Source: Siphonodentalium dalli (taxonomy: Eukaryota; Mollusca; Scaphopoda; Gadilida; Siphonodentaliidae). Taken from it: a stretch of DNA of 64,000 nt. Within the stretch, counting starts at the first letter, position 1. Each line of letters opens with the position of its first letter. A model generated the notes under the pieces. The model was not told the DNA's origin, did not search any database, and was given only the letters and a program-made list of their open reading frames with translations. This document shows, piece by piece, positions 35,090-46,282 of this stretch. The position numbers were made by a program, and so were the translations under genes. The stretch lies in NCBI GenBank assembly GCA_032622095.1, contig CP136067.1:134729990-134793989 (forward strand), written 5' to 3'.

Positions 35090-36060
35090 ACACATTTATG
35101 TATTTATACTAATAAAACCCAATTGTGTGTGTGTTCGTTTGTTTGTCTGTCTGCCCGGCTATTGGCGACAAACCGGTTGGATCATGGCAAAAGAAAATTG
35201 GTACACATGGTAAATTATCAAATGGAGTGTCATCGGATAGGTACAGCTGACGTCAAATGATTTAAATTGGCATTCATGAATAATTTAATAACATAATTAA
35301 TTACATACCTATTATGAGCTTAAAATTAGTACACATGTTTAAATTGTCCAGGGAAATGCTATCCGTTAGGTGCTTTGCCATCATATGACTTGAGGTAGGA
35401 CAAATAAATGATATCAACAAAGATAAACATCAAATAGCGTTTATTATCAGCTTGGAAGATTGTGGGGAAATTGCAACACATGGGTAACATGACCATGATA
35501 TTGCCATGGGACAGGTGCCGTGGATCTCAGATGACTTAACCAGCAATAATCATTAGCAATAAAGATCGTTTATCTAGTTTATATAGCTAAGAATAAATGG
35601 ATGGAGAAATTGGTAGCTTCCCGGAGGTGTCTCATTGAATATACGTGGTTTATCTCAGTACAAATCGACACATGGGTAACTTGACCCAGGTAACCGTTAA
35701 AGAAATATTTAGTGTTTGTGTTTTGGTTAGTTTTATGGTTAGTGTTATGGATTATGTCAGGGATGTGAAAAGTATAGTCAGGGCTAAAGGATGGGTAAGG
35801 GTTGGTTAGGGTTATATACATAGTTAGAATAGTAGATGTGGTTATGGTTACGGCTAGAGCACGGTTATGCTTATGAAAACATTTCGCCTTAAGATACAGT
35901 ATGGGATGCCAATAGGTATGATTATGGCTAAGGTTTGGGTTATGGGAAAGGTAAAGATTGAGGAGGGGTTTGGATTGGGATATATATGTTAATTATATGG
36001 AAGTATCAAACTTCCAATTGGAAGTTTAAAATTTCTAGTTATTATTATTATTGAGCAGTG
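35087..36060. other. Intergenic with GTTTGTCTGTCTG repeat and GGTTA-rich tract
   Basis: 35110-35270 resembles the opening part of the Helitron units at 58.6 kb (GTTTGTTTGTCTGTCTG followed by TTGGTACACATGG). 35720-35850 is rich in degenerate GGTTAGNG motifs but not a regular telomere repeat. No gene. Confidence 0.45.
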
Positions 36061-36080
36061 TCATATAGTCTGCATATATA

Positions 36081-36305
36081 TTAGCTCGAAAAGCGTTCTG
36101 TCGTAATTATGTTTTTCTGGACTGTTTTAAATATAAAAATATTTTCCCTCAGACTATTTGTAATCGTGCCTTTCAGTGCACTCTCAATTGTTGTTCTTTC
36201 CAAATTTCCAGAGAAACATTCGTTTCTTTGTCTACTGTATATTGGGCAGTGGAATAAGAAATGGCTCGCTGTTTCATCGCTTCCACACACACAATGAGGA
36301 CTTGA
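36081..36305 (-). mobile_element. LINE C-terminal fragment
   Basis: Minus-strand reading gives HCVCGSDETASHFLFHCPIY, the CxC...H...C knuckle at the C-terminus of CR1/Jockey-like ORF2, then SRQRNECF. It is truncated upstream next to the TTAA MITE. Confidence 0.7.
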
Positions 36306-36337
36306 TCTGAGATAATTTTAACACAGGTCTTTATTAA

Positions 36338-36706
36338 CCCTTTACCCAACAAAACGGCCAAAACCGGCCAAATAAAGCTTCAACCGCCTAAAATATCTTC
36401 GGTCTGTCTCAATAGAACCACACAAATGTGGATATCATTGGAACCGGCTCCTTGACCACATTGTGATAGTTACAGTTTTGCAATGTGCCAATGCATTCTC
36501 TTATATATGCGAGTCGACCATAGGTCGCCTCGCATATATAAGAGAATGCATTTACCATTTTACCATTTTTTCTGACATTCTTTAACAATTTTATAATTTT
36601 TAATGTGTTAAGCCAATGCATTCTCTTATATATGCGAGGCGACCTATGGTCGACTCGCATATATAAGAGAATGCATTGGCACAGGGCCGTTCTGTTGGGT
36701 AAAGGG
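36338..36706. mobile_element. Complete TTAA MITE with CCCTTTACCCAACA ends and twin palindromes
   Basis: TTAA at 36334-36337 and 36707-36710 flanks an element beginning CCCTTTACCCAACA and ending TGTTGGGTAAAGGG. CCC...GGG ends on a TTAA target are the hallmark of piggyBac-type elements. It contains palindromes at 36487-36552 (trimmed) and 36612-36680 (full 69 bp). 369 bp, no transposase. Confidence 0.9.
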
Positions 36707-36759
36707 TTAAGAAAACTATACAACCGCTGGGCGTGAGTAATAGTAGTAGTGATTTATAT

Positions 36760-38140
36760 AAGGTTCCCTATGGTTATTATCCGTGCTTCCTATTGCTGAC
36801 TTAAAGTCACACAATGTTTCACACTTCCGCACGTTATCTGGGAGTGTGTTCCACATCTGACGGCTGAAGGAAGAAATGACTTTTCGTATGACGCAGTATC
36901 ACGAGAGGGGTTAGTTAGGTGATGCTTTCTCAGTGGATATCGGTGCATATTCTCTGTTGATCTCGGAACTAATGTATATAGATATGAGGGTGTCATTTTA
37001 TAGAACATTTTGTAGAATTGGCATAATTTGGAGATTTTCCGACGTTCAGACAATTTTTCCCATCCAGTTTCCTTTATGAGGTTTTCATTACTGCAGCTTT
37101 TTGTTGCCCCAGTTACTATTCTCGCTGCCTCATATTGCACTTTTTCGAGCATGTCGCTTTCGCCATTAGTACTGTTGTCCCAGACAGGAGAAGCATATTC
37201 TAAAATAGGACGTATGTAAACAAAATAAATTCTTTCGATGGTTCTCCTGTCTGGGACAAATTTGTTCTTTGCAAGCAATGCCACTTTTTTGGCTGCTCTC
37301 TTTTGAATTTCCGTTACATGATGGCTCCAGTTACCTTTGTTATTATATGTCACTCCTAGATGTTTATAATTAGACAGAGTTTATATTACTTCATCGCCCA
37401 GTATTAAAGGTTTGTGTATAGGTTTGTTATCTTTTCGCGATATTATCATTGACTTTGTTTTAGGGGCACTAAATTCCACTGTTTGCCCACCTCATAATTT
37501 TATCTAAGTCAGAATTCATGACATCAGCCGCTAAATCTGGATCTTCAATTGATAGATAAATTGATGTGAAGAGCTTTATATTACATGTGAGGTCATTCAC
37601 GATATCGTTTGTGTAAACTAGGAATAAAAGAGGGCCTAGTATTTATCCTTGAGGGACACCTGCCATGACGGGTTTCCATGACGATTGCACCCCTTCAATG
37701 CATACGTTTGCCTCCTCTCGCCCAAGTAGCTAGACAATAATGTCAAAATATTCCCCGCTACGCCACATTTTTGTAATTTAAAAATCAATCCTTTATGCCA
37801 AACCTTGTCGAAAGCTTTACTAATATCACAAAATAGGCATCTGATTTCCTTTCCTTCTTCTAGATTTGAAATTATATACTGGTATATCTCAGTTAATTGG
37901 TATACGGTGGAATCTTTTGGAGTGAATCCAGATTGTAAATTTGTAAGGAGATTATTATCCCTTAGGTATGTGGAGAGACTTTTATAGATACATTTCTCAA
38001 AGACTTTAGAAATACAAGTGAGAAGTGCGACTGGGTGATAGTTACTCGGGTCAGAGGAATCACATTTTTTGTAAATAGGCGTTATATTCGCGCGTTTCCA
38101 TTCGAGTGGAAAATATGATTCTTCAATATATTTATTTATG
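36760..38140 (-). mobile_element. 5'-truncated CR1/Jockey-like LINE, antisense
   Basis: From right to left: WKRANITPIYKK, NYHPVALLTCISKVFE, LQSGFTPKDSTVYQLTE and DISKAFDKVWHKG (38110-37780). Then GPLLFLVYTND in another frame, where the catalytic FADD is replaced by LFTSIYL, an apparent in-frame loss. Then PILEYASPVWDNS, AARIVTGATKS (37200-37080) and a C-terminal LPSAVRCGT. It ends upstream at a TTAA MITE. Inactive: two or more frame changes plus loss of the RT active site. Confidence 0.85.
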
Positions 38141-38502
38141 GGACCATCTCCTTTTATACTCAACAGAACATACGCAACAAATGAATGAATTTGAGCCATG
38201 AATTAGTGCAAAATACACTTGTGTGCTCTATGGACGATGCAAACAACATGGTAGTTATAATGAAAATGAATAAATGGCTGGAGTCATAAATTCATATTCA
38301 TTATAATTTCCATATGGGTTGCATCGTTCATAGATCACACGAGTGTATTTTGCACTAATTCATGGCTCAAATTCATTCATTTGTTGCATATATTCTGTTG
38401 AATATAAAAGGAGATGGTCCCAAAAATGGTCGGATTTAGTGTACAGTACCCCTTTAAATAGAACCATTATATACATGGTCGGATTTAGTGTACAGTACCC
38501 CT
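38141..38502. mobile_element. AGGGGTACTG-family TTAA MITE, left end missing, right end doubled
   Basis: The interior matches 62831-63177. The right terminus (GTACAGTACCCCT then TTAA) occurs twice, ending at 38453 and 38502, separated by a 49-bp tandem duplication. The missing left end coincides with the 5' break of the LINE. Confidence 0.8.
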
Positions 38503-39324
38503 TTAAGATCTACTATATTGTGCCTTTTCCGGACAGTCCGTTTCTGATTCCAGAATTCCGATGAATACAAATGGCACAGTCTTTGTACCGGGCCGGGTTC
38601 GGTGTTGTATTTTTTCAATGCGTCTTTCTGGGACATATCATGCTCGTAGAAAGGTATAATTAATTAATTATAGTCCATGTATTTACCGACCTATTTCAAT
38701 ACCGGGTAAAATTCTAAAGCGAATATTAGTATGGAGAGAAAACCGCCAAATATGGCTTTAAACTTGAGTTTAGCTATCAAACAACAGTTTAAACAGGACG
38801 TATAAACCCATGTTTAGACTGGATATGACAAATCGGGCTAATACTATGGTGTAACATTCCGGGCTAACACAAACTGAATTAAACGAAAGCGGACTGGAAC
38901 GTCCATTATTACGGAGGCACGGACTTTGTTTGATGACCCGACTTCGTCTGGGCTTTGACCTTGAATTGACCATTTTGAAGTTCAAGGTCAGGTCGGGGTC
39001 ACGATTTTACCCGTCCAAAACACTCCCGGAGAAAATTATCCGTAAGTATAAAATTTCGTCGAAATCCGTCCAGCAATTTTCCCGGCAATAGCTAACAGAC
39101 AAACAAACAGACAGAAGTCCCAAAATATATATTATATCATTTGTGGGTACCCGTTTCAAGGTGAAGGTCACCTCGGGCGGAAAAACTGACCCGATGAAAA
39201 TCTCCCCATTCCTAGGAACCCCTAAGTACGAATCACACAACACGCTCATGTCTGGACACAGACACAAACGCTCATGTCTGGACACATACACGCTCTTTAT
39301 CAACGACACTGCGGATACGAACGC
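38503..39324. other. Intergenic repeat with CAAGGTCA motifs
   Basis: 38930-39340 is a dispersed repeat of the kind carrying TTCAAGGTCAGGTC and GACAAACAAACAGACAGA. A 26-bp tandem duplication (ACGCTCATGTCTGGACAC) lies at 39240-39290. No gene. Confidence 0.5.
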
Positions 39325-39343
39325 TTTAGTGTACAGTACCCCT
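39325..39343. mobile_element. End fragment of AGGGGTACTG-family MITE
   Basis: TTTAGTGTACAGTACCCCT followed by TTAA at 39344-39347. Only this terminus is present. Confidence 0.6.
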
Positions 39344-39347
39344 TTAA

Positions 39348-39695
39348 CACGAAACTAATTAAAAAAAATCCACACACACGTTTTAATCATCAAAATAATT
39401 TAATGTCATAACCGTTGCAGAACGACGACTGCTCTAAAATCTGGAAAAGTTTCTATCAATTAATATAAATTTTATTCAGAATTTCTTATCACATCCGCGG
39501 GACAGTTTTATGGGCTATTTTTAGAACATAAATTGGCGCTAACACGTACAGAGCATACACAAAGCATATCAAGAAGGACAACTCTGCCTTGTTATAGCAG
39601 CCTCGATCACCGCAAATGTATTTCAACTATAGATTTACCACGATCGTATACGATCGTAATGAATCACTGTATTATTTCTTTATATAGACAAATAA
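39348..39695. other. Intergenic, nothing recognised
   Basis: AT-rich, no ORF of note, no repeat resolved. Confidence 0.4.
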
Positions 39696-39936
39696 CCCTT
39701 CCATGACTGGAGCGTCCTGAAATTTTGCAAAAGCAGTGTGCTAATGCATTCTCTTATATATGCGAGTCTCACATAGGGAACGTCGCATCTATACGATAAT
39801 ACATTGGCCTAACAATGTTTATCGTGATCTTGCAAGTCAGTCCATTCTCCCTATGGGGGACCCGCGTATATAAGATAAGGCACATCTGGCACATGATCTT
39901 TAATGCTGCACCAGCGCATATCTCGTCATGAAAGGG
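39696..39936. mobile_element. Diverged TTAA-type MITE with one 69-bp palindrome
   Basis: Ends CCCTTCCATGAC and GTCATGAAAGGG are imperfect inverses. The flanks ATAA and TTGA are decayed TTAA. A degenerate 69-bp palindrome at 39740-39808 is related to those at 12 and 36 kb. Confidence 0.7.
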
Positions 39937-40170
39937 TTGATATACCATGCGAGTCTTCAGTTTTATCTGTATTTTATTAACAAACTAGCTATTTGTAGTC
40001 TTAATATTGGATTTTATAAAACAAAATGTTGTTGTTGTAATTGTGACCCGGAAGAGAAAGGCCGTCTTTAAATAGATACGACGAACCAGTCCATGCAGGG
40101 AGTTCCCCGCATGTCTCACACGTGTTATCAATTCTCGCACTATATTACACCATAAACTAACGCATTTTAA

Positions 40171-40642
40171 AGATGCACAATTAACGCTCGCAAATTACTA
40201 TTTCCTTGGCTTCGGGGGTAAAACATATTTGATTCGAGTAGAGGAATCCACCCATCAAAGCTCAGAGTGATCAGATATCGATGTTTGAAATCTATTATTT
40301 TTCACCACCCATAATTTGAGGTGGCCCAGTAAACAGTCGATGAGAAGACTTCCTCTGACCAAATTGCGGATGAAGATGGATAACTCTAAAATCAAGTGGC
40401 TTTTTGGTGTCAGATATTTGACAAACCGGCAAAATTTCGTTGAATAAACGTTGACAAATAACAGGTTTTGGGCAATTTTATACTATAGTTGACTGTGGTT
40501 AGCATTATTTTTGGGCAATTGCTCGATTCTGACAACTGAAGCGGCATTTCAAAAAATGTTGTTGTTGTTTTTGTTGTTGTTGTTGTGGTTGTTGTTGTTG
40601 GAATCTGATGATATGGGGACCATCGAATCGGATTGAGTATCT
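40171..40642 (-). mobile_element. AGGTACTCAATCC-family TTAA MITE, inverted copy
   Basis: Flanked by TTAA at 40167-40170 and 40643-40646. It matches the reverse complement of 52879-53313 along most of its length. It holds a (TTG)n tract at about 40558-40600. Confidence 0.8.
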
Positions 40643-40646
40643 TTAA

Positions 40647-41534
40647 TTTCGTGGTGGGAGCAGCTAGACTAAAAGTAATTTCTATCTTCTCAACAAAATA
40701 ATGTCTTCATTTCATCAACAGTGAACGATATCTGCCTACATTATTATTTTAACCCAATGACATGATTTGTGAAGATTTGTAAAGACGCAATAGCCAAACC
40801 GAAATGAACTGCAAGCCTTAATTTCAACACCCTATATATATAATTCGGCAATTTATGTTGAACTGATGAAACGGAACATTTAAGGTTAATTCTGTTTATG
40901 TGGATAATTTGGTTTGGGCCATGCACGGGGCATTTGTTTTTTTCTTTCGAATCAGGAATATGCATGAACTGACAATAAGTACAACAATTACTGTCTTTGA
41001 TGTAATGAAAAGACTGCATGACTAAAGGTTCCACTGACCAAAAGTCGCATCTCCGATGGGCAGTTGTGCAACTGTCGTATATTCGGGGAGAGGCAAAGGA
41101 CTAGATTTCCTGGACTATACTTTACTTTAAACATATTTTATTTGTATATTAAGCATGATACAAAAGGGATTGGGGACAAGTTACAGAAACTTACTTATCC
41201 CGTCTCTCGATTTAAATAAAATGTCGTATATAGATAAGAAACAAAATCATAAAATTATATAGGTTAAATATATTTACGTTAAAAGGGAGTGCGTTAAGGG
41301 GGTTTGTGTGGGAGGTGCCAAAACCGGTTTCGTTGCTAATGTGCTTAAGGTGACTATTATCAAATACTTCGATCTAGTCGAATTCGAATCGATTTGTCGC
41401 AGTTATATAACAGGATATATAGCTTCCCTGGATTAACTCTCTAATGCGTCCTGCAGCACTTGTAGTTTTGCAGATAATTCCAAGGAAGCTACATGTAGAT
41501 ATACATGCATGTAGCTTCTCCTGGAAGCATTTTC
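40647..41534. other. Intergenic; unassigned 96-codon minus ORF
   Basis: 41034-40744 on the minus strand is open for 96 codons with a Cys-rich start (CCTYCQFMH), but no family or splice context is recognised. The rest is AT-rich and featureless. Confidence 0.35.
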
Positions 41535-41538
41535 TTAA

Positions 41539-41690
41539 CCCTTTCAGTGCCAAGTCCGATTTTTGTATCAACCCATATTTTCCTCTAAGAGCTCTTTCCA
41601 TCAATGTATCACATTATTATAATCAATAAATTTGAAAAATGATCAAGGAAATATGGGTTGATACAAAAATCGGACTTGGCACTGAAAAGA
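41539..41690. mobile_element. Short TTAA MITE with CCCTTTCAGTGCCAAG ends
   Basis: Perfect TTAA duplications at 41535-41538 and 41691-41694. The arms are about 47 bp, left CCCTTTCAGTGCCAAGTCC and right GGACTTGGCACTGAAA, nearly identical. 152 bp, piggyBac-like ends. Confidence 0.88.
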
Positions 41691-41877
41691 TTAAAAATAA
41701 AGTGGCGCAGCGTGCATGAGACAGTTTGGGCCGTTATGGCGGTACCGTGAATGTTATTGATACAGAGTGTGGCCTTGGACAATTTTGAGTAACCTCGATA
41801 CATGTAACTTCGGAGTGGACACCATAAGCAGAGGACGTCACCCACCTGAATCCGGAATACCTGTTATTAAAAGAGGG

Positions 41878-42085
41878 GCGTGAATACTGAATACCAATTA
41901 TTAACAGCGGGGTGAATACTGAATACCAGTTTATATAGAGTGTGAATACTGAATACCAGTTAACAGAGGGGTGAATACTGAATACCAGTTAACAGAGGGG
42001 TGAATACTGAATACCAGAAACTGATAACAGATGGGGTGAATACTGAATACCAGTTTACAGAGGGGGTGATTACTGAATACAGGTT
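41878..42085 (+). repeat. About 30-bp minisatellite
   Basis: Six or seven units of GTGAATACTGAATACCAGTT followed by a variable ACAGAGGG spacer. Unit lengths vary. Confidence 0.9.
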
Positions 42086-43109
42086 AAGAAACAAGGCCTA
42101 TAATTGCTGAAGGACATATATTTCACACTCCAATAATCTATATTTTCATCATTTTTCTCAATAGTAATCTGCCAAACTGTACCACATTAAGAGAAAAGTC
42201 CTGATAGTTACCTATGTATCATATCATATCATATCAGATCATATCACACATATCTTGCATAGCGCACATATCACCGATGTTTCAAGGCGCTTGACAACAT
42301 TAAAATAAATTAACAAATTTACAGTTCAGAAATGCGATAATTATGTAGCCCGCATTGAAAGCTGGTTCCACGCCCAAATGTTCAGAATAATATTCCGTGA
42401 ATAAATGAGTTTTCAAAAGACCCTTGAACTTATCATGTCCAGGACAGTTGTTGCAAATCAACACATTACTCTATGTTCCGACACAATGATGACCGGATGC
42501 GGCACGGTTGATATGTAAATGCCCGCTACATGCAAATTAGCGTCCGATTAACAGAACGAGACCCGAAAATGTACAAAAAGCCAACAAGGACCATTCTAGA
42601 CATGCGTCAAATACAGTTTGTCGTCATTAAAGTCGCGTACCAGCGGGGTATGATATATAGCCTGAACATGGCCTAACCCCCGCGTACCAAAGGGGAGTGT
42701 GATACCCTGAAAGGCATATACCCCAATGGCAACATCACTATATTAGATCATGCCATGAATCTCTACTCTGGCAGGGAACCTTATAAAGTCGAAAAAATAA
42801 TGCGGGGAATAAATTTCCTAGTTAGAATCTATTCCTTTGTATGTATAGGTGAATGTCCCAACTCGAAATTTCACGATGTAAGTGACTTTGTGGGCCATTT
42901 TGCTATGTGTTGCTTACAATTATGGAATTTATCATGGGTAATTAATTTCAATGTTAAGTGTGATATCGGCTCACAAAATTCACAGAAAAGCATGCAACAA
43001 GAGATGGACTGTCGTCCGGTGCATACCCCCTCATGGCATACCGCCTAGTGTGGGCATATCTATAACTTATGATCGCTATACTCAGACATATGGACCCAGA
43101 AATCAGCAT
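42086..43109. other. Intergenic; CATAT microsatellite
   Basis: A CATAT-type pentanucleotide run lies at about 42219-42247. A 97-codon + ORF (42755-43048) has no recognised family or gene context. Confidence 0.4.
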
Positions 43110-44150
43110 TTTCATATAAACAAAGATGAATAACTATAGAACAAAAAACCAAAACAAACATTTGAATGTGCCATTAAATGTCCTCATAGTGGTGAACATC
43201 CATAAAAAATTTCATTGAGATCCGAGCATTACTGTTCAAGTTATGAGTTGAACAGACATCGGATGGATCAAACAGCCAACATTTCCAGATAAACAAAGAT
43301 GAATTACTCTAGAATGGAAAAGCAGAACAGCACAATGGAACCCTCTATTTAATGTCCTCATAGCAGTGAACATCTATACCAAATTCCATTGAGATCCCAG
43401 CACAACTGTTGAAGTTACGACATGAACAGACACCAGATGGACCAAAAAGCCAACATTTCCAGATGAACAAAGATGAATAACTCTAGAATGGAAAAGCGGA
43501 ACAAAACGATGGAACCCTCTTTTTAATGTCCTCATAGTAGTGAACATCCATACCAAATCCCATTGAGATCCCAGTACAACTGTCGAAGTTACAATATGAA
43601 CAGACACCAGACGAACCAAAAAGCCAACATTTCCAGATGAACAAAGATGTATAACTCTAGAATGGAAAATCCGAACAAAACGATGGAACCCTCTATTGAA
43701 TGCTCTCATAGTAGTGAACATCCATACAAAATTTCATTGAGATCCGAGCACTACTGTTCAGGTTATGAAATGAACAGACACCAGATGGATCAAAAATCCA
43801 ACATTTCAAGATAAACAAAGATGAATAACTCTAGAATGGAAAATCCGAACAAAACGATGGAACCCTCTATTTAATGTCCTCATAGTTGTGAACATCCACA
43901 CCAAATTTGGTTGAGATCCCAGCACAACTGTTGAAGTTACGACATGAACAGACACCAGACGGACCAAAAAGCCACTATTTCCAGATAAACAAAGATGAAT
44001 AACTCTAGAATGGAAAATCCAAACAAAACGATGGAACCCTCTATTTATGTCCTCATAATAGTGAACATCCATACCTAATTTCATTGAGATCCGAGCACTA
44101 CTGTTCAAGTTATGACACGAACAGACATCGGACGGACGTACGGACTCACG
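43110..44150 (+). repeat. Satellite of about 175 bp, six copies
   Basis: Units begin near 43124, 43292, 43466, 43640, 43813 and 43987, each opening ACAAAGATGAATAACTCTAG and containing TGAACATCCAT and GATCCGAGCAC. Units differ by a few percent. The array runs into a CGGACG/CGCACG-rich simple tract to 44180. Minus-strand ORFs here are by-products. Confidence 0.92.
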
Positions 44151-44214
44151 GACGCACGCACGGACGGACGCACGACAACAGATAATGATTACGAATAAGG
44201 TACAATGCACTACG

Positions 44215-44640
44215 TCACTATAATTGGTGTTCTTCCTATTCGTTGTCGTTTTTACTTATCCGTTGTTACGATTATGGTTTTAGATTTTCAACAAAACTCA
44301 CAAATACATCATATAGTAATATGTTCGTTAGCTCCTCAATGTGGGAGAAGAATCTAAGATTATGTCCTTAAATTGTTATCTCCATGTGACCTTGATTGTT
44401 ATATATTAGTGGCAATCGTCGTCGTGAAACACGAGAATATTGCCAAACACAAAGCGCTAAGCTATGACCGATAACAGCATAATAAAGTACAAAAAAATCA
44501 CGGCACGTAGAACCACAATCCCCTTAATGCGACTGGCAAGCAATATTGTCTCACAATTAGTAATTTCTGCGGAAAGGTTTCTAGACCGTGCGAAAAAAAA
44601 TGCGACTACAAATACCTATTCCTAATAATTTTCTGTCGTT
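44215..44640. other. Intergenic, nothing recognised
   Basis: No ORF, repeat or motif that can be supported. Confidence 0.35.
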
Positions 44641-45870
44641 CATTATGTAAAAGGTGTCTATTGATGAACATTTACGCCATAAGTTACATAGACGTGATCT
44701 GAACTTTGATGGAGACACTCGAAATTATTTGTAGATAACAACGCGCATGGCATGCTTGAGAAGCACACGCAATTGATGACTCAATTTGAGTTAAAAACAT
44801 ATAGTAGAGGCTCTTATGTACTCCCGTGTGCACTTTGTGAAGAAATATAGCGACTATGCCAATGACGTTGCTTGATATCACAGGCACCAGAAAACAAATG
44901 TTAGACACCTTGGGGTCGCGACTGGGATAGATTTATGACGTCATCAAGATGGCCGCCATACACAATTTCACAGTATGCACTTAGTCAATTTGATTAATAT
45001 CTACTTGTAAATTTATTATAGAAATTTGATTATCTCACCACTGACGTGAAACTAATACCCCATACTTCCATTTGACAGAAAGAGTGGCCACCAAAAACCA
45101 AGATGGCCGCCAAATGGCGACCTAAATTCGGAAAATTGATGATTTTTCACACTTTCCTCTTGAATCATTAACCGGTGTTTGAAATTTGTAACGAATAAAG
45201 ACCTAAATTTGAATAAATTCTAGTATCCAACCATTTCTACAACATAATATTTCATATTTCGGATCTCATTCCTGCCAGCTATCTTTAAAATGTGAATTCA
45301 AAAATGTGCTATGAAAGTTAACCAAAATTCAATTATATGATTCTAGCCAAGAGTTGAACAGAAAATAACTGAATTTGATGATGATAATGTAAAAAATGTT
45401 TTAAATATGTAAATTGCCATATAGTTATACTGAAAATAATGCATTTTCGTTTAAGATGGCGGCCAAGATGGCTGCCAAAATGGAGAAATCACCAAAATCT
45501 GTCCAATTTTTATTAATATCACTCATGTGTTGGGGAAAAGTAAATATATGTGAATATGTGCTACTTTTTCGCGGACATCCATGGACTTATGAAATGATTT
45601 GTAAATTTGGTGAACCATACAGCTGCTTATACCCGAGAATTCAACAGAATTATACCACGAAAATTAAGTCAAATCATCTTCATGGCAGCCACACAAATTT
45701 GCAGAATGGGCACTGAGTGAGGAAGAAAATTTAACACAGAAAATGAAAAATATTTCTACGGCAATGATAAAATTGCACCAAGCTTCCTTTTGAAAGAACA
45801 AGATTGATAACAAAACCAAGATGGCTGTCAAAATGGCGACCGAAATATAGAAATGTGTTGAATTGTTACA
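44641..45870 (+). repeat. Dispersed repeat with CAAGATGGCCGCC motifs, inverted partner of 61.3-62.8 kb
   Basis: 44790-44950 matches the reverse complement of 62610-62790 (for example TGTTAGACACC...GTCGCGAC). 45060-45180 matches that of 62380-62480. The motif CAAGATGG(C/T)(C/G)GCCA recurs near 44949, 45100, 45457 and 45820. No transposon ends were resolved. Confidence 0.75.
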
Positions 45871-46168
45871 CATGCCACTTACATCATTTTCGGTTATTAC
45901 GTGCGCTCGCGCAACAGTATGGCGATCAGACAGATTCGTAGGTTGGTGTCATTCTACTCCGTTTCACTCCATGACGTCACCAAAAACGACGTAAAACCCC
46001 TCGTGGCGTTCTGCCATTTTTACTGTGCCGCGTTTTTGCTATGTTTATTTTATGTGTTGTTTTCGATTATTTGTTTGTCGCCGATATCGCCATTTGTCGG
46101 GATTCCCTGTTTCTATATTTAAAACTGGCATGCTCGTAGTGAGCCTCGATTTCGATTTTTTCTCCCAG

Positions 46169-46282
46169 GTCAAAATACGTCAGAGTTATGAAAAAATAGA
46201 TCGACCTACATTTTCTCCATCAGAACTCTACATCAAAGAGTCTATAGACTCCTTCGGGACCTACATAGACTCCTTCATTTGG
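46169..46282 (+). pseudogene. Isolated duplicate exon of the dioxygenase gene (KES exon)
   Basis: The acceptor TTTTTTCTCCCAG precedes 114 nt in phase 0 and a GTATTT donor. It encodes VKIRQSYEKIDRPTFSPSEL, then YIKESIDSFGTYIDSFI. This extends the N-terminal side of the 1-76 exon and lacks its TAA. The following intron is duplicated to about 47425, but the next exon (TWPRE) does not follow, so this is a gene fragment in what can be seen. Confidence 0.7.

Noticed and set aside
35720-35850. Interstitial telomere repeat
   Set aside because: GGTTAG-like motifs are irregular and interrupted; no run of TTAGGG.
42755-43048. 97-codon + ORF as a host gene
   Set aside because: No recognisable motif, poor start context, in AT-rich repeat-bearing DNA.
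43374-44210. Minus-strand ORFs of 115 and 134 codons (FHRFVRIFHSRVIHLCSSG repeats)
   Set aside because: Translation of the 175-bp satellite; the period follows the DNA repeat.
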